Assembly: GCF_015767635.1 (NCBI RefSeq)
Contig: NZ_CP065230.1
Span: 1,612,001-1,676,000, forward strand
DNA from: Halomonas sp. A40-4
GTDB taxonomy: Bacteria; Pseudomonadota; Gammaproteobacteria; Pseudomonadales; Halomonadaceae
Reading direction: 5' to 3'
DNA length: 64,000 bases
The position numbers were made by a program, and so were the translations under genes. Positions 27,518 to 35,504 of the stretch are shown in pieces (the stretch's first letter is position 1; every line of letters begins with the position of its first letter). The notes under the pieces were generated by a model. It was not told the origin of the DNA and did no database searches. It worked only from the letters and a program-made list of their open reading frames with translations.

Positions 27518-28306
27518 ATGTTGCTATCTTACTTAGTGCCCGTTGTCCTGGTGGTGTTGCTGATAGCCGCCTCCATTCGCATTCTGCCGGAATATAAACG
27601 TGGCGTGGTGTTCTTTCTGGGCCGTTATCAGAAGGTAAAAGGGCCTGGTCTGGTTATCGTGATCCCGGCCATTCAAAAGATGCAGGTGGTCGATCTGCGT
27701 GTTATCACCATGGACGTGCCCGAGCAGGATGTGATCTCCCAGGACAACGTCACGGTGAAGGTCAACGCCGTGCTTTACTTTCGCGTGATCGACCCTGAAA
27801 AGGCGATTATTCAGGTGGAGAACTTCACCCAGGCGACCAGCCAGCTGGCGCAAACCACGCTGCGTTCGGTATTGGGTAAGCATGACCTGGATGAAATGCT
27901 TTCCGAGCGCGACAAGCTCAACGACGACATCCAGGAAATCATTGATGCTCAGACAGACTCCTGGGGCATCAAGGTGGCGAACGTCGAGATCAAGCACGTG
28001 GATCTGGACGAGAGCATGATCCGCGCTATAGCCCGCCAGGCCGAGGCAGAGCGCGAGCGGCGTGCCAAGGTCATCCATGCTGAAGGCGAACTGCAGGCCT
28101 CGAAGAAACTGGTCGAGGCCGCCAACGTGATGCAGGAAAACTCCGCCGCGTTGCAGCTACGCTACCTGCAGACCATGAGCGACATGAGCAACAAGAACGC
28201 CTCGACGATCGTCTTCCCGCTGCCCATGGACATCATGGAAGCCTTCAAGGACATGAAAGCCAAGCACATGCCGCCCGCATCGGGTTCGCCAAAAGACGAC
28301 GCTTAA
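27518..28306 (+). CDS. Slipin/stomatin-like SPFH protein
   Basis: 262-residue stomatin-family protein. One N-terminal membrane helix ([19 protein letters not shown]) then the SPFH domain ([39 protein letters not shown]) and a coiled coil ([18 protein letters not shown]). These proteins form ring-like membrane scaffolds and are substrates of NfeD-type proteases encoded directly upstream. It is likely in one operon with nfeD. Confidence 0.93.
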   Translation: MLLSYLVPVVLVVLLIAASIRILPEYKRGVVFFLGRYQKVKGPGLVIVIPAIQKMQVVDLRVITMDVPEQDVISQDNVTVKVNAVLYFRVIDPEKAIIQVENFTQATSQLAQTTLRSVLGKHDLDEMLSERDKLNDDIQEIIDAQTDSWGIKVANVEIKHVDLDESMIRAIARQAEAERERRAKVIHAEGELQASKKLVEAANVMQENSAALQLRYLQTMSDMSNKNASTIVFPLPMDIMEAFKDMKAKHMPPASGSPKDDA

Positions 28307-28321
28307 ACGCTCCTGATAGGG

Positions 28322-29146
28322 CTATAACGAAGGGTCAACGTGGCGGTAAATGGCGGTAAGCACGCTATAGCATCCAAACGCCAGCAGGCCAATGGCGACA
28401 AACCCAAACAGCCATTGCCCGAAGGCCTGGCGCCGCAAGGTGTTAAACGCTTCCGCCGTGCCGCCAGCTTCGTTGGGGTCGAACTGGTAAGCGGCGATCA
28501 TGAACAAACTACCCACGATCACAAAGACGAGCCCGCGAACCACCAGGCCGAAACGGCATATCGGGTAGGCCCAGGCTTGGGTGCGCGAGGGCATGGTGAA
28601 GTGCTTGTCAAACTTGGCCTTGTAGCCTTTGACGGCATGGGCGATACCCGCACCGATGATGGCGATGCCGACGGCAGCCACCAACCAGCGGCCAAAGGGT
28701 TGTTGCATCAGCCAAGTGGCCATACCTTCCGAGCCACCGCTTGAGCCGCCTGAAGAACCGGACGAAAGAAAGCGGAAGACAAGGCTGGCGGCAAAAAATG
28801 CCAGCAAGGTATGGGTAACCGCACTGACAAACAAGCCTGCGCGAATCACCAGCCCTTTGGCGCTGGTGCCGTGGCGGTCGGGGTCCTTGAAGGCCTGTAT
28901 GCAGCGCCACATGGCGTACCCAAGCAGCCCCATGGCGATGATGCCCAGCATCACCTTGCCGAATGGCGCCCCAAGCACGGCTTCCAGCGCGCCCCGGCTG
29001 CCTTCCGCCTGGCCGCCCTGATCTATGGCGGTGAGCGCCGCCAATCCCCCCACCAGAACGTAAACCACGCCGCGGGATGCATAGCCCATGCGGGCGAATG
29101 CGCTGATGGCATCGCGGTGGTCGGGTGCGGGCGTAGAGCTTGCCAT
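28322..29146 (-). CDS. DUF1206 membrane protein
   Basis: 274-residue membrane protein with three copies of the about 70-residue DUF1206 unit, each with two helices: GYASRGVVYVLVGG, RAGLFVSAVTHTLLAF and FGLVVRGLVFVIVGS. Six predicted helices. A Ser/Gly loop (SSGSSGGSSGGSE) lies between units 2 and 3. ATG 29146 follows AGGAGG perfectly; upstream codons are unlikely. No assigned function. Confidence 0.85.
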   Translation of the reverse strand: MASSTPAPDHRDAISAFARMGYASRGVVYVLVGGLAALTAIDQGGQAEGSRGALEAVLGAPFGKVMLGIIAMGLLGYAMWRCIQAFKDPDRHGTSAKGLVIRAGLFVSAVTHTLLAFFAASLVFRFLSSGSSGGSSGGSEGMATWLMQQPFGRWLVAAVGIAIIGAGIAHAVKGYKAKFDKHFTMPSRTQAWAYPICRFGLVVRGLVFVIVGSLFMIAAYQFDPNEAGGTAEAFNTLRRQAFGQWLFGFVAIGLLAFGCYSVLTAIYRHVDPSL

Positions 29147-29326
29147 GGTGTCCTCCTGACCAATAAGGCTGTTGCCAATTATCCATAAGCAACTTGAATG
29201 AGCGGGGACTATACTGTGTCTGCGCCGTGCTATTGTCCAGCTTAGGCGAAGCAAGCCGTGCTGACGAGTTGAGCGGGGCGGGGCTGTCTTTTCCTTTTTC
29301 CATTATTTGAATTGTTTGAGTAGCGC

Positions 29327-30160
29327 ATGAGTCCATCGTCTTCTCCGCTTTTCTGGCGCGATCAGCGCATGCCCCATGTAGAGTTGCGTAAGATCAGTGA
29401 TGCGCGGCAAGTCTGCTATGCGCCTCACAGTCACGTGCACTGGTCGCTGGGTGCCGTTACCGCAGGCAGAAGTACCTTTCGTTACCGCGATACGACCTAT
29501 CAGATTAGCGCGGGTGACTTGGTGATGATGAACCCGCATTGGGTGCATGCCTGTAACCCCATCGAGAATCAGCCCTGGGCGTACCTGATGCTTTACATCG
29601 ATACCGCCTGGCTGAGTAACTTGCGCTATCAGTTGGGGCTGCTGGATGCGCCTGACTGGCAAGACATTGCCACCGCTGTGCTTACCCAACCCGAGCTTTA
29701 TGCAGCGTATTGCGATATGGCGTCCTGCCTGCTGGATGAGCGGCAGGCGATTGACGATAAGCAAGCAGTACTAACTGACTACCTGTCTAGCCTTATGCAG
29801 GCGCTTGCCCACGCACCTCCTGCGGCATTGCCGGAAGCGTCCAGTACGCTAGAGCAGGTTGCCGTCTATTTACGTGATAATTGTACCGTCGACATTTCGC
29901 TTGAAAGCTTATGCCAGCAGTCCGGTTACAGTGCGGGTCATTTAATCCGCGCGTTCAAACAGCAGTACGGGCTAACGCCCCATGCCTACTTGATTAATCA
30001 ACGCATCCAGATGGGGCAACAGGCACTAAAGCAAGGGCAACCTATTGTCGAGGCGGCGTTGAACGCTGGCTTTAATGACCAACCCCACTTTCAGCGAACC
30101 TTTAAGCGGCTGGTAGCAGCAACACCCAACCAGTACCGCTACCCGCTACTCAATCAATAA
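29327..30160 (+). CDS. AraC-family transcriptional regulator
   Basis: 277-residue regulator: cupin-type N-domain (residues about 15-110, HSHVHWSLGAVTAG and GDLVMMNPHWVHACNP) and two AraC helix-turn-helices (about 180-275, ISLESLCQQSGYSAGHLIRAFKQQYG and AALNAGFNDQPHFQRTFKRL, in parts). The convergent LysE transporter gene overlaps by 15 nt and is a possible target, as such AraC/LysE pairs are common. The ligand is unknown. Confidence 0.85.
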   Translation: MSPSSSPLFWRDQRMPHVELRKISDARQVCYAPHSHVHWSLGAVTAGRSTFRYRDTTYQISAGDLVMMNPHWVHACNPIENQPWAYLMLYIDTAWLSNLRYQLGLLDAPDWQDIATAVLTQPELYAAYCDMASCLLDERQAIDDKQAVLTDYLSSLMQALAHAPPAALPEASSTLEQVAVYLRDNCTVDISLESLCQQSGYSAGHLIRAFKQQYGLTPHAYLINQRIQMGQQALKQGQPIVEAALNAGFNDQPHFQRTFKRLVAATPNQYRYPLLNQ

Positions 30161-30748
30161 GTAGATAGCACTGGCGGCCAAACATGCCGCCAACAAGCGG
30201 TTAACCGTTAGCAGAATGGAAGGGCGGTGAACAAAGCGTTTGAGAAAAGCCCCTGCGTACACCCAACTGGCAAGCGATAGCCAGCAAATAGGCAGGTAGA
30301 GCCCCGCGAACAGCCAAAGCTGGTGGGGGGCGTCACCGCTGGTGTAGGCACCAATACCAGCGGCAGACGCCAGCCATGCCTTGGGATTAAGCCACTGCAT
30401 CATCGCGCCCGACATAAACCCTGGCGCTTTCTCGGCGCCTTGCTCGTGCAGGCGTCCATCGTGCTGGAAAAGTTGATAGCTGAGATAAAGCAAAAACAGG
30501 ATGCCCGCCCAGCGTAAAATATCTTTCAGTAGCGGCACCACTTGCAGCAGCGAGTAAAGGCCTGCGCCAATCCCCAAAAACAGGGCGATGAAACCTAGTG
30601 TGGCACCCGTTACAAAGACAAGGCCCTGGCGAATGGGGTGGTTCGTGCCGCTACTCAAGCAAACGATATTGACCGGCCCTGGCGAAATGGACGCGGCAAG
30701 GGCAAATGCGGACATGGGTAGCAGCAAGGGCAGTAGTGAAGCGTTCAT
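30146..30748 (-). CDS. LysE family amino-acid exporter
   Basis: 200-residue membrane protein. SISPGPVNIVCLSSG near the N-terminus and QWLNPKAWLASA in the middle are LysE/RhtB hallmarks; six hydrophobic segments. ATG 30748 follows AGGAGG by a good distance (AGGAGGACGATA). Likely exports an amino acid or homoserine-like compound; substrate unknown. Overlaps the AraC gene end. Confidence 0.85.
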   Translation of the reverse strand: MNASLLPLLLPMSAFALAASISPGPVNIVCLSSGTNHPIRQGLVFVTGATLGFIALFLGIGAGLYSLLQVVPLLKDILRWAGILFLLYLSYQLFQHDGRLHEQGAEKAPGFMSGAMMQWLNPKAWLASAAGIGAYTSGDAPHQLWLFAGLYLPICWLSLASWVYAGAFLKRFVHRPSILLTVNRLLAACLAASAIYLLIE

Positions 30749-30898
30749 TATCGTCCTCCTTGGTAGTACAAGGAGTTTGCAGTGGCGTATGGCGAATATA
30801 TTGAACAAAATTGATCTGCAAATAGCTTTTTAGCTATTGTTAAGTATCTTTAAAGCTGGCAAGGGCGCTTTAAATTTATCGAAGGGAGGCAAAGGGTT

Positions 30899-31603
30899 AT
30901 GAAAACCATCGGCTTGCTGGGGGGCATGAGCTGGGAGTCCACGCAGACCTATTACCGTATGCTCAATCAAGGCGTGGCGGAGAAGCTGGGGGGCTTTCAC
31001 TCGGCGAAAATAGTGCTCTATAGCGTGGATTTTGCCGAGATCGAAACGCTTCAACGCCAGGGCGACTGGGAGGCGATGGCGGACATCCTGGCGAATGCGG
31101 CTTGCTCGCTGGCGGCAGCGGGGGCGGATTTTCTGGTGATCGGCACGAATACCATGCATAAAGTAGCTGCCGAGGTGGAGGCCGCATCAGGCCTGCCCCT
31201 TTTGCATATTGCCGAGGCAACCGCCGATATTCTGGCCCAGCAGGGGATAGACCGCGTTGGCCTGCTAGGTACCCAGTTCACCATGGAGCAGCCTTTTTAC
31301 CGGCAGCGACTGGAGGCGCGGGGGATCGAAGTTATCGTGCCTGAGCCCGACCAGCGTGAGGTGATTCATCGCGTGATCTATCAGGAGCTCTGCCGGGGGA
31401 CGATCAACCCCGCCTCGAAAGAGGCTCATCTGGACGTGGTGGCGACGCTTTCAGCGCGGGGCGCGCAAGGCGTGATTCTAGGCTGCACCGAGATTGGTTT
31501 GCTGATTAACCAGAGCGATACGCCGGTCGCGCTTTTTGACACCACCGAGATCCACGCCCAGCGTGCGGTGGCCTGGGCGCTGGGTGATGGCGTGGCCGCC
31601 TGA
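30899..31603 (+). CDS. Aspartate/glutamate racemase family protein (YgeA-like)
   Basis: 234-residue racemase-fold protein. GLLGGMSWEST at the start, GTNTMHKV (Thr83) and LGCTEIGLL (Cys196) are the paired catalytic positions. Thr in place of the first cysteine is also found in E. coli YgeA, described as an aspartate/glutamate-specific racemase with a Thr/Cys pair, so the change does not by itself mean loss of activity. ATG 30899 preceded by GGGAGG. Substrate may be Asp, Glu or another acidic amino acid. Confidence 0.88.
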   Translation: MKTIGLLGGMSWESTQTYYRMLNQGVAEKLGGFHSAKIVLYSVDFAEIETLQRQGDWEAMADILANAACSLAAAGADFLVIGTNTMHKVAAEVEAASGLPLLHIAEATADILAQQGIDRVGLLGTQFTMEQPFYRQRLEARGIEVIVPEPDQREVIHRVIYQELCRGTINPASKEAHLDVVATLSARGAQGVILGCTEIGLLINQSDTPVALFDTTEIHAQRAVAWALGDGVAA

Positions 31604-31613
31604 ACGCTTGCCA

Positions 31614-32534
31614 TTAATGGCCAAACACCGACCAGCCAGTTTTCTGGACAAACATTTCGAGCGCCTGGGTGCCTAGCAGGCTATTGCCGTAGGCATCGAG
31701 CCCCGGTGACCAGACGGCGATCGCCCCGTGGCCCGGCGTGATCGCCAGTATGCCGCCGCCCACGCCGCTTTTAGCCGGTAAGCCGACACGAAAGGCAAAT
31801 TCGCCGGAGGCGTCGTAGTGGCCGCACATCATCATCAACGAGTTGATTCGTCGGGCCCGCTGGGAAGCCACCACCCGAATGCCGCTGGGCTTGTTGATAC
31901 CATCTGACGCCAGAAATAGCCCCGCATGAGCGAGCTGCTCACAGCTCATGGCAATGGCGCACTGGTGAAAGTAGGTGCCCAGCACCTTATCGACATCGTG
32001 ACGTAGATGCCCGAAGGCTTTCATGAAATGCGCCAGCGAGGCGTTGCGGTCACGGTGGGCCATCTCTGAGGCAGCCACCGCATGGTCGAAGTAGATGCTG
32101 TCGTCGTCGGCGATATAGCGCACAAAGCTGAGAATCTCGCCCAGGGTCTCTTTGGGTTCGTGGCCCATCATGATCGCATCGACTACCGCAATGGCCCCGG
32201 CATTGATGAACGGATTACGCGGCTTGCCGCTTTCATGCTCCAGCTGAACGATGGAGTTGAACGGATCGCCCGAGGGTTCGCGGCCCACTTTCGACCACAG
32301 CGAATCACCCACTTGCCCCAGCGCTATGGTCAGCGTGAATACCTTGGAGATACTCTGGATGGAGAAGGGCGTGGTCGCGCACCCCGCCGAGTACACCTTG
32401 CCATCCACGGTGGCCAGGGAAATGGCAAACTGCTGCGGGTCAACGTGGCTTAGCTCGGGGATATAATCCGCTACTTTGCCACGCTCCTGTGCGCTCGCCA
32501 TGGTGGCGGCAATGTCGTCGATCAAGGCTTGCAT
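31614..32534 (-). CDS. glsA: Glutaminase A
   Basis: 306-residue beta-lactamase-fold glutaminase converting glutamine to glutamate and ammonia. [16 protein letters not shown] holds the SxxK nucleophile. [23 protein letters not shown], and [13 protein letters not shown] [14 protein letters not shown] are typical. Start ATG 32534 (MQALIDDI) gives the family's length; longer upstream frame has no conserved sequence. Convergent with the racemase. Confidence 0.93.
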   Translation of the reverse strand: MQALIDDIAATMASAQERGKVADYIPELSHVDPQQFAISLATVDGKVYSAGCATTPFSIQSISKVFTLTIALGQVGDSLWSKVGREPSGDPFNSIVQLEHESGKPRNPFINAGAIAVVDAIMMGHEPKETLGEILSFVRYIADDDSIYFDHAVAASEMAHRDRNASLAHFMKAFGHLRHDVDKVLGTYFHQCAIAMSCEQLAHAGLFLASDGINKPSGIRVVASQRARRINSLMMMCGHYDASGEFAFRVGLPAKSGVGGGILAITPGHGAIAVWSPGLDAYGNSLLGTQALEMFVQKTGWSVFGH

Positions 32535-32690
32535 GGGCGTATCGTGACCGTCAGTTGAGGCGGGCAATAACCCTAGCGAAAAATCCTGGCACTGTCTGCT
32601 ATTGCAGTCAGCAAGATTCGGGTCGGCAACTCGCCTGTGAGCGCATAGGCTGTGAAGGTAACGGTTAATACGACGATGTGAGAGACGACA

Positions 32691-33548
32691 ATGAACGACT
32701 ATGAGCGTATCGAGAAAGCCATGGATTACATGGTGGCCCATGCGGCCACGCAGCCCAAGCTGGAAGCGGTGGCCGCTCACGTTCATTTGAGCGCCTTTCA
32801 CTTTCAGCGCTTGTTCTGCCGTTATGTCGGGATCAGCCCCAAGCGTTTTTTGCAGGCGCTGACCCTGGAGCGTGGCAAGCAGTTGATGGCATCCTCTAGT
32901 TCACTGCTGGATATCGCCCATACGCTGGGGCTTAGCGGTGGATCGCGGCTTTATGATCACTTTGTGCAGCTGGACGCGGTCACACCGGGAGAGCACAAGC
33001 GCCGGGGGCAGGGCGTCGAGATTGCTTACGGCGTTCATGCCACGCCGCTGGGCAGCCTGTTCGTGGCGGTCACGCCGCGGGGTATCTGCCGCATGGGGTT
33101 TGTCGATGCCACCAGTGCCGACGAGTTACTGGCACGGCTTGGCAAAGAGTGGCCGCTTTCCACGCTTCATCACGATCCTGACGCCACGCGTTTTGCGGTG
33201 GAAGCGCTTTTCAACAGGTCAGGCGATGCCTCTGCCACGTTGTCGCTGCATGTGACCGGCACCAACTTCCAAATCGCCGTATGGCGGGCGCTGCTGACCA
33301 TTCCCGAAGGCCAACTGGCCAGCTATTCGCATATTGCCCAGGCACTGGGCACCCCCAAGTCCTCGCGCGCGGTGGGCAATGCGGTGGGTGCCAATCCCAT
33401 CGCACTATGGATACCCTGCCACCGGGTAATCCAACAAAGCGGCGCGCTAGGCGGCTACCGCTGGGGCCCCACGAAAAAGCAGATGGTGCAAGCCTGGGAG
33501 TTGGCAACGGTCAACAACGAATCGCTTTCTCCCGTGGTCACGTCTTAA
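32691..33548 (+). CDS. AraC-MGMT fusion (Ada-like DNA repair regulator)
   Basis: 285-residue protein. N-terminal AraC helix-turn-helix domain (residues about 5-105), then a methylguanine methyltransferase domain (about 110-275) with the active-site PCHRV, Cys243, and [11 protein letters not shown]. It lacks the N-terminal phosphotriester domain (Cys38 region) of E. coli Ada. It repairs O6-methylguanine, and the fused AraC part could regulate repair genes. The final about 120 bases are duplicated at 39895-40012, where only a 3' remnant remains. Confidence 0.93.
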   Translation: MNDYERIEKAMDYMVAHAATQPKLEAVAAHVHLSAFHFQRLFCRYVGISPKRFLQALTLERGKQLMASSSSLLDIAHTLGLSGGSRLYDHFVQLDAVTPGEHKRRGQGVEIAYGVHATPLGSLFVAVTPRGICRMGFVDATSADELLARLGKEWPLSTLHHDPDATRFAVEALFNRSGDASATLSLHVTGTNFQIAVWRALLTIPEGQLASYSHIAQALGTPKSSRAVGNAVGANPIALWIPCHRVIQQSGALGGYRWGPTKKQMVQAWELATVNNESLSPVVTS

Positions 33549-33799
33549 TCAATTAACCCACTGGCATCATAAAACGGGAAAGGGCCGGGGTAGTGCTCGA
33601 TAAACCCTTGGTGAGTCACCATGTTGTTAGTTGCCGACCACTGGTGTAGCAGGTAACCGGGGGGCTCTAGCTGAAAGTTGGCGGGGCCGTCTGGGGTGAG
33701 ATCCAGGCTAACCTGGTGGGAGACCCCGGGGCAGCTCATCGCCAGGGTGTTGGCAAAGCGCTTGAATGCTCCGGTGCAGATGCCCGCAGAGCACGCGCT
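33431..33799. repeat. Left direct repeat of the QS island (~370 bp)
   Basis: This 369-bp segment (end of the ada-like gene plus 3' end of the phosphodiesterase gene) recurs in direct orientation at 39895-40265. By hand alignment there are about 26 mismatches and a 2-base gap, near 93% identity. Both copies start at CCAACAAAGCGG and end at GCGCT. The two repeats bracket the AT-rich island and are too divergent to be a simple recent target duplication. Confidence 0.9.
33545..33799 (-). pseudogene. 3' fragment of GpdQ-like phosphodiesterase
   Basis: A minus-strand frame reading MSCPGVSHQVSLDL...[11 protein letters not shown] matches the C-terminus of the phosphodiesterase at 40009-40862, with the same stop codon. 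The rest of that gene is absent. Remnant of the left repeat, created by the island. Confidence 0.85.
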
Positions 33800-34000
33800 T
33801 TATGACACAGTAGTACTAGAGTGTGAGGCGGAAGCTACGCAACAACAGCCCCAGTTTTGACAATGCACCCAGCGACAAGGTCCGGGGATTCCCCAAGCCT
33901 TCTTGATTTGGTAGTTTGAAATAAGCTCTCAGCGACTGAAGTTATGCAAGAAAATTCATAAGCAAGAGAGGATATAGAGCTTAAGAACGTTGGAGTTATT

Positions 34001-34759
34001 ATGCTTAAAGGCCATAAAGAATCTACCCTAGGCGATCACTTCGACAGTGAGCAGATAGATAAAATATATTATTGTGATAAAAAAGAAGATCTCCAGGCTG
34101 CAATGAGTGGCATTATTAAAAACCTTGGTTTCCAGAAATTCATCTATGCATTTTTCGTCCCGGAAAAAGCCACATGCAGCAGCGAGAAGATGGTTATAAG
34201 CGGCTATCCTGAAGAATGGAGGGATCGGTACAAGAAAAACGACTATACATTTATTGATCCTGTGACAAAGTACTGTAGGAAGAACGTAACCCCTATATCC
34301 TGGTCAGGGTTGAGAGTGGCGAAGGAAGGTCAGAATAACAAAGTAATAAACGAAGCCAAGGAGTTTGGTTTGACTTATGGTCGCACAATACCCCTCCATG
34401 GCCCAGGAGGGGCGTGGAGTCTGTTAAGCATATCATCTTCAGCGAAAGATGACTTCTTTGAAAACAACAAAGACCCTCGTGTCGCTTTTGCTTATTATAT
34501 TGCCGCCACAATGCATGGTGCAGTGGCAGAAAAGCACTATAAGCAGAAAGGAGGATGCTATGTTAAAGCCCCCATAACTGAAAGGGAGAGAGAGGTTATC
34601 GCGTGGGCTGCAGAGGGGAAAACACTCTGGGAAACGTCAGTTATATTAGGAATATCGGAATCAACGGTGAAATTTCACATGAACAGCGCCTCAGAAAAAC
34701 TTGGAGGAGTCAACAAGGTAAGTACCGTATCCAAAGCTATATTACATGGAATACTTTAG
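34001..34759 (+). CDS. LuxR-family acyl-homoserine-lactone receptor
   Basis: 252-residue LuxR-type regulator. The autoinducer-binding domain shows W73, Y77, D86, P87 and W101, matching the conserved positions that contact AHL, plus a Gly after the YGRT segment. The C-terminal HTH (about 195-250) reads TEREREVIAWAAEGKTLWE then ILGISESTVKFHMNSASEKLG. Its 3' end overlaps luxI (opposite strand) by 18 nt. Likely binds the lux box at 35413. An AT-rich leader precedes it with TTGGAG near 33990. Confidence 0.92.
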   Translation: MLKGHKESTLGDHFDSEQIDKIYYCDKKEDLQAAMSGIIKNLGFQKFIYAFFVPEKATCSSEKMVISGYPEEWRDRYKKNDYTFIDPVTKYCRKNVTPISWSGLRVAKEGQNNKVINEAKEFGLTYGRTIPLHGPGGAWSLLSISSSAKDDFFENNKDPRVAFAYYIAATMHGAVAEKHYKQKGGCYVKAPITEREREVIAWAAEGKTLWETSVILGISESTVKFHMNSASEKLGGVNKVSTVSKAILHGIL

Positions 34760-35377
34760 ATAGGCGCTGCGTTCTCCTACGCTGACGAAGCTTTCAAAGC
34801 ATTCATCAATTTCAATATAGCATGACGTCCTCCCAAGTCTCCGGCGCTCACTCTCTTCTAAATCATCAATACGAGGCATGGTCAAGCCACTATTTGAAAG
34901 TAATCGATAAAGTGAAGGGGACGTTACTGTAACAAACCTATTGACCTGCTGGCGGTCGGCAAAAAACCGAACAGCAGCAAACATCTCTCTCGTTATACTA
35001 CTAGCTAGAAATGGAGATTGGTTGCGAATGCCTTTTCTTACCGCAAACCTACTAAGCTCCCAAACATCTGAAGCTTGCACGTTACATGAAGCAGGTAGCA
35101 ATTCAGGAAATACAGAGTTAAGCATATATTCTTGAGTGGTTGGCAGGAGTCTCCAGCCCCCTATGACCTGACCGCTATATCTATCTTCACAAATCACATA
35201 AACAGTATTAAGTGTATCAAACTCATCTATCTCTCTCCCCTTGTTCAACGGCAGCCCCCATTGATTCCTGCCATTAAAGATTTCTGCCCGAAGAAGGTAC
35301 ATGTTCTGGACAAGGTCAAAGCACATCTCACCAGAGCCGGGCTTTCCAATATATATGTTCAATTCATGTTTATCCAT
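34742..35377 (-). CDS. LuxI-family acyl-homoserine-lactone synthase
   Basis: 211-residue autoinducer synthase. Counting from ATG 35377, the conserved catalytic residues are present: R30, F34, W40, D51, D54, R76, F90, E107, R110 (LRAEIFNGRNQW, GGWRLLPT, ELSRFAV). It should make an N-acyl-homoserine lactone from SAM and acyl-ACP; chain type cannot be read from sequence. ATG 35377 gives the usual N-terminal spacing; the frame runs upstream past the lux box, which is against a longer start. Its start is only 35 bases from the lux box. Confidence 0.93.
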   Translation of the reverse strand: MDKHELNIYIGKPGSGEMCFDLVQNMYLLRAEIFNGRNQWGLPLNKGREIDEFDTLNTVYVICEDRYSGQVIGGWRLLPTTQEYMLNSVFPELLPASCNVQASDVWELSRFAVRKGIRNQSPFLASSITREMFAAVRFFADRQQVNRFVTVTSPSLYRLLSNSGLTMPRIDDLEESERRRLGRTSCYIEIDECFESFVSVGERSAYLKYSM

Positions 35378-35412
35378 ATATAACAAATCTATCAGACATG
35401 TATTTATAACGC

Positions 35413-35432
35413 ACCTGTCTTTTTTGACAGGT
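35413..35432. promoter_or_regulatory. lux box, LuxR binding site
   Basis: A perfect inverted repeat, ACCTGTC (35413-35419), six T, GACAGGT (35426-35432), 20 bp in total, matches the canonical lux-box form (ACCTGT...ACAGGT). It lies between divergent luxI and the PLP gene. TATCTT at 35455-35460 is a possible -10, which would place the box about 43 bases before the start of transcription, as in class II LuxR activation of the PLP operon. Confidence 0.85.
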
Positions 35433-35504
35433 GGTGGCGGATGACTAGAAAAGCTATCTTCGAACAGAATCAAGTAAAATCCTAAAGTTCAAGGAAAGTG
35501 CACG

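Noticed and set aside
33545..33739. Separate small minus-strand gene
   Set aside because: It is a 3' copy of the phosphodiesterase gene within the left repeat, not a gene with its own start.
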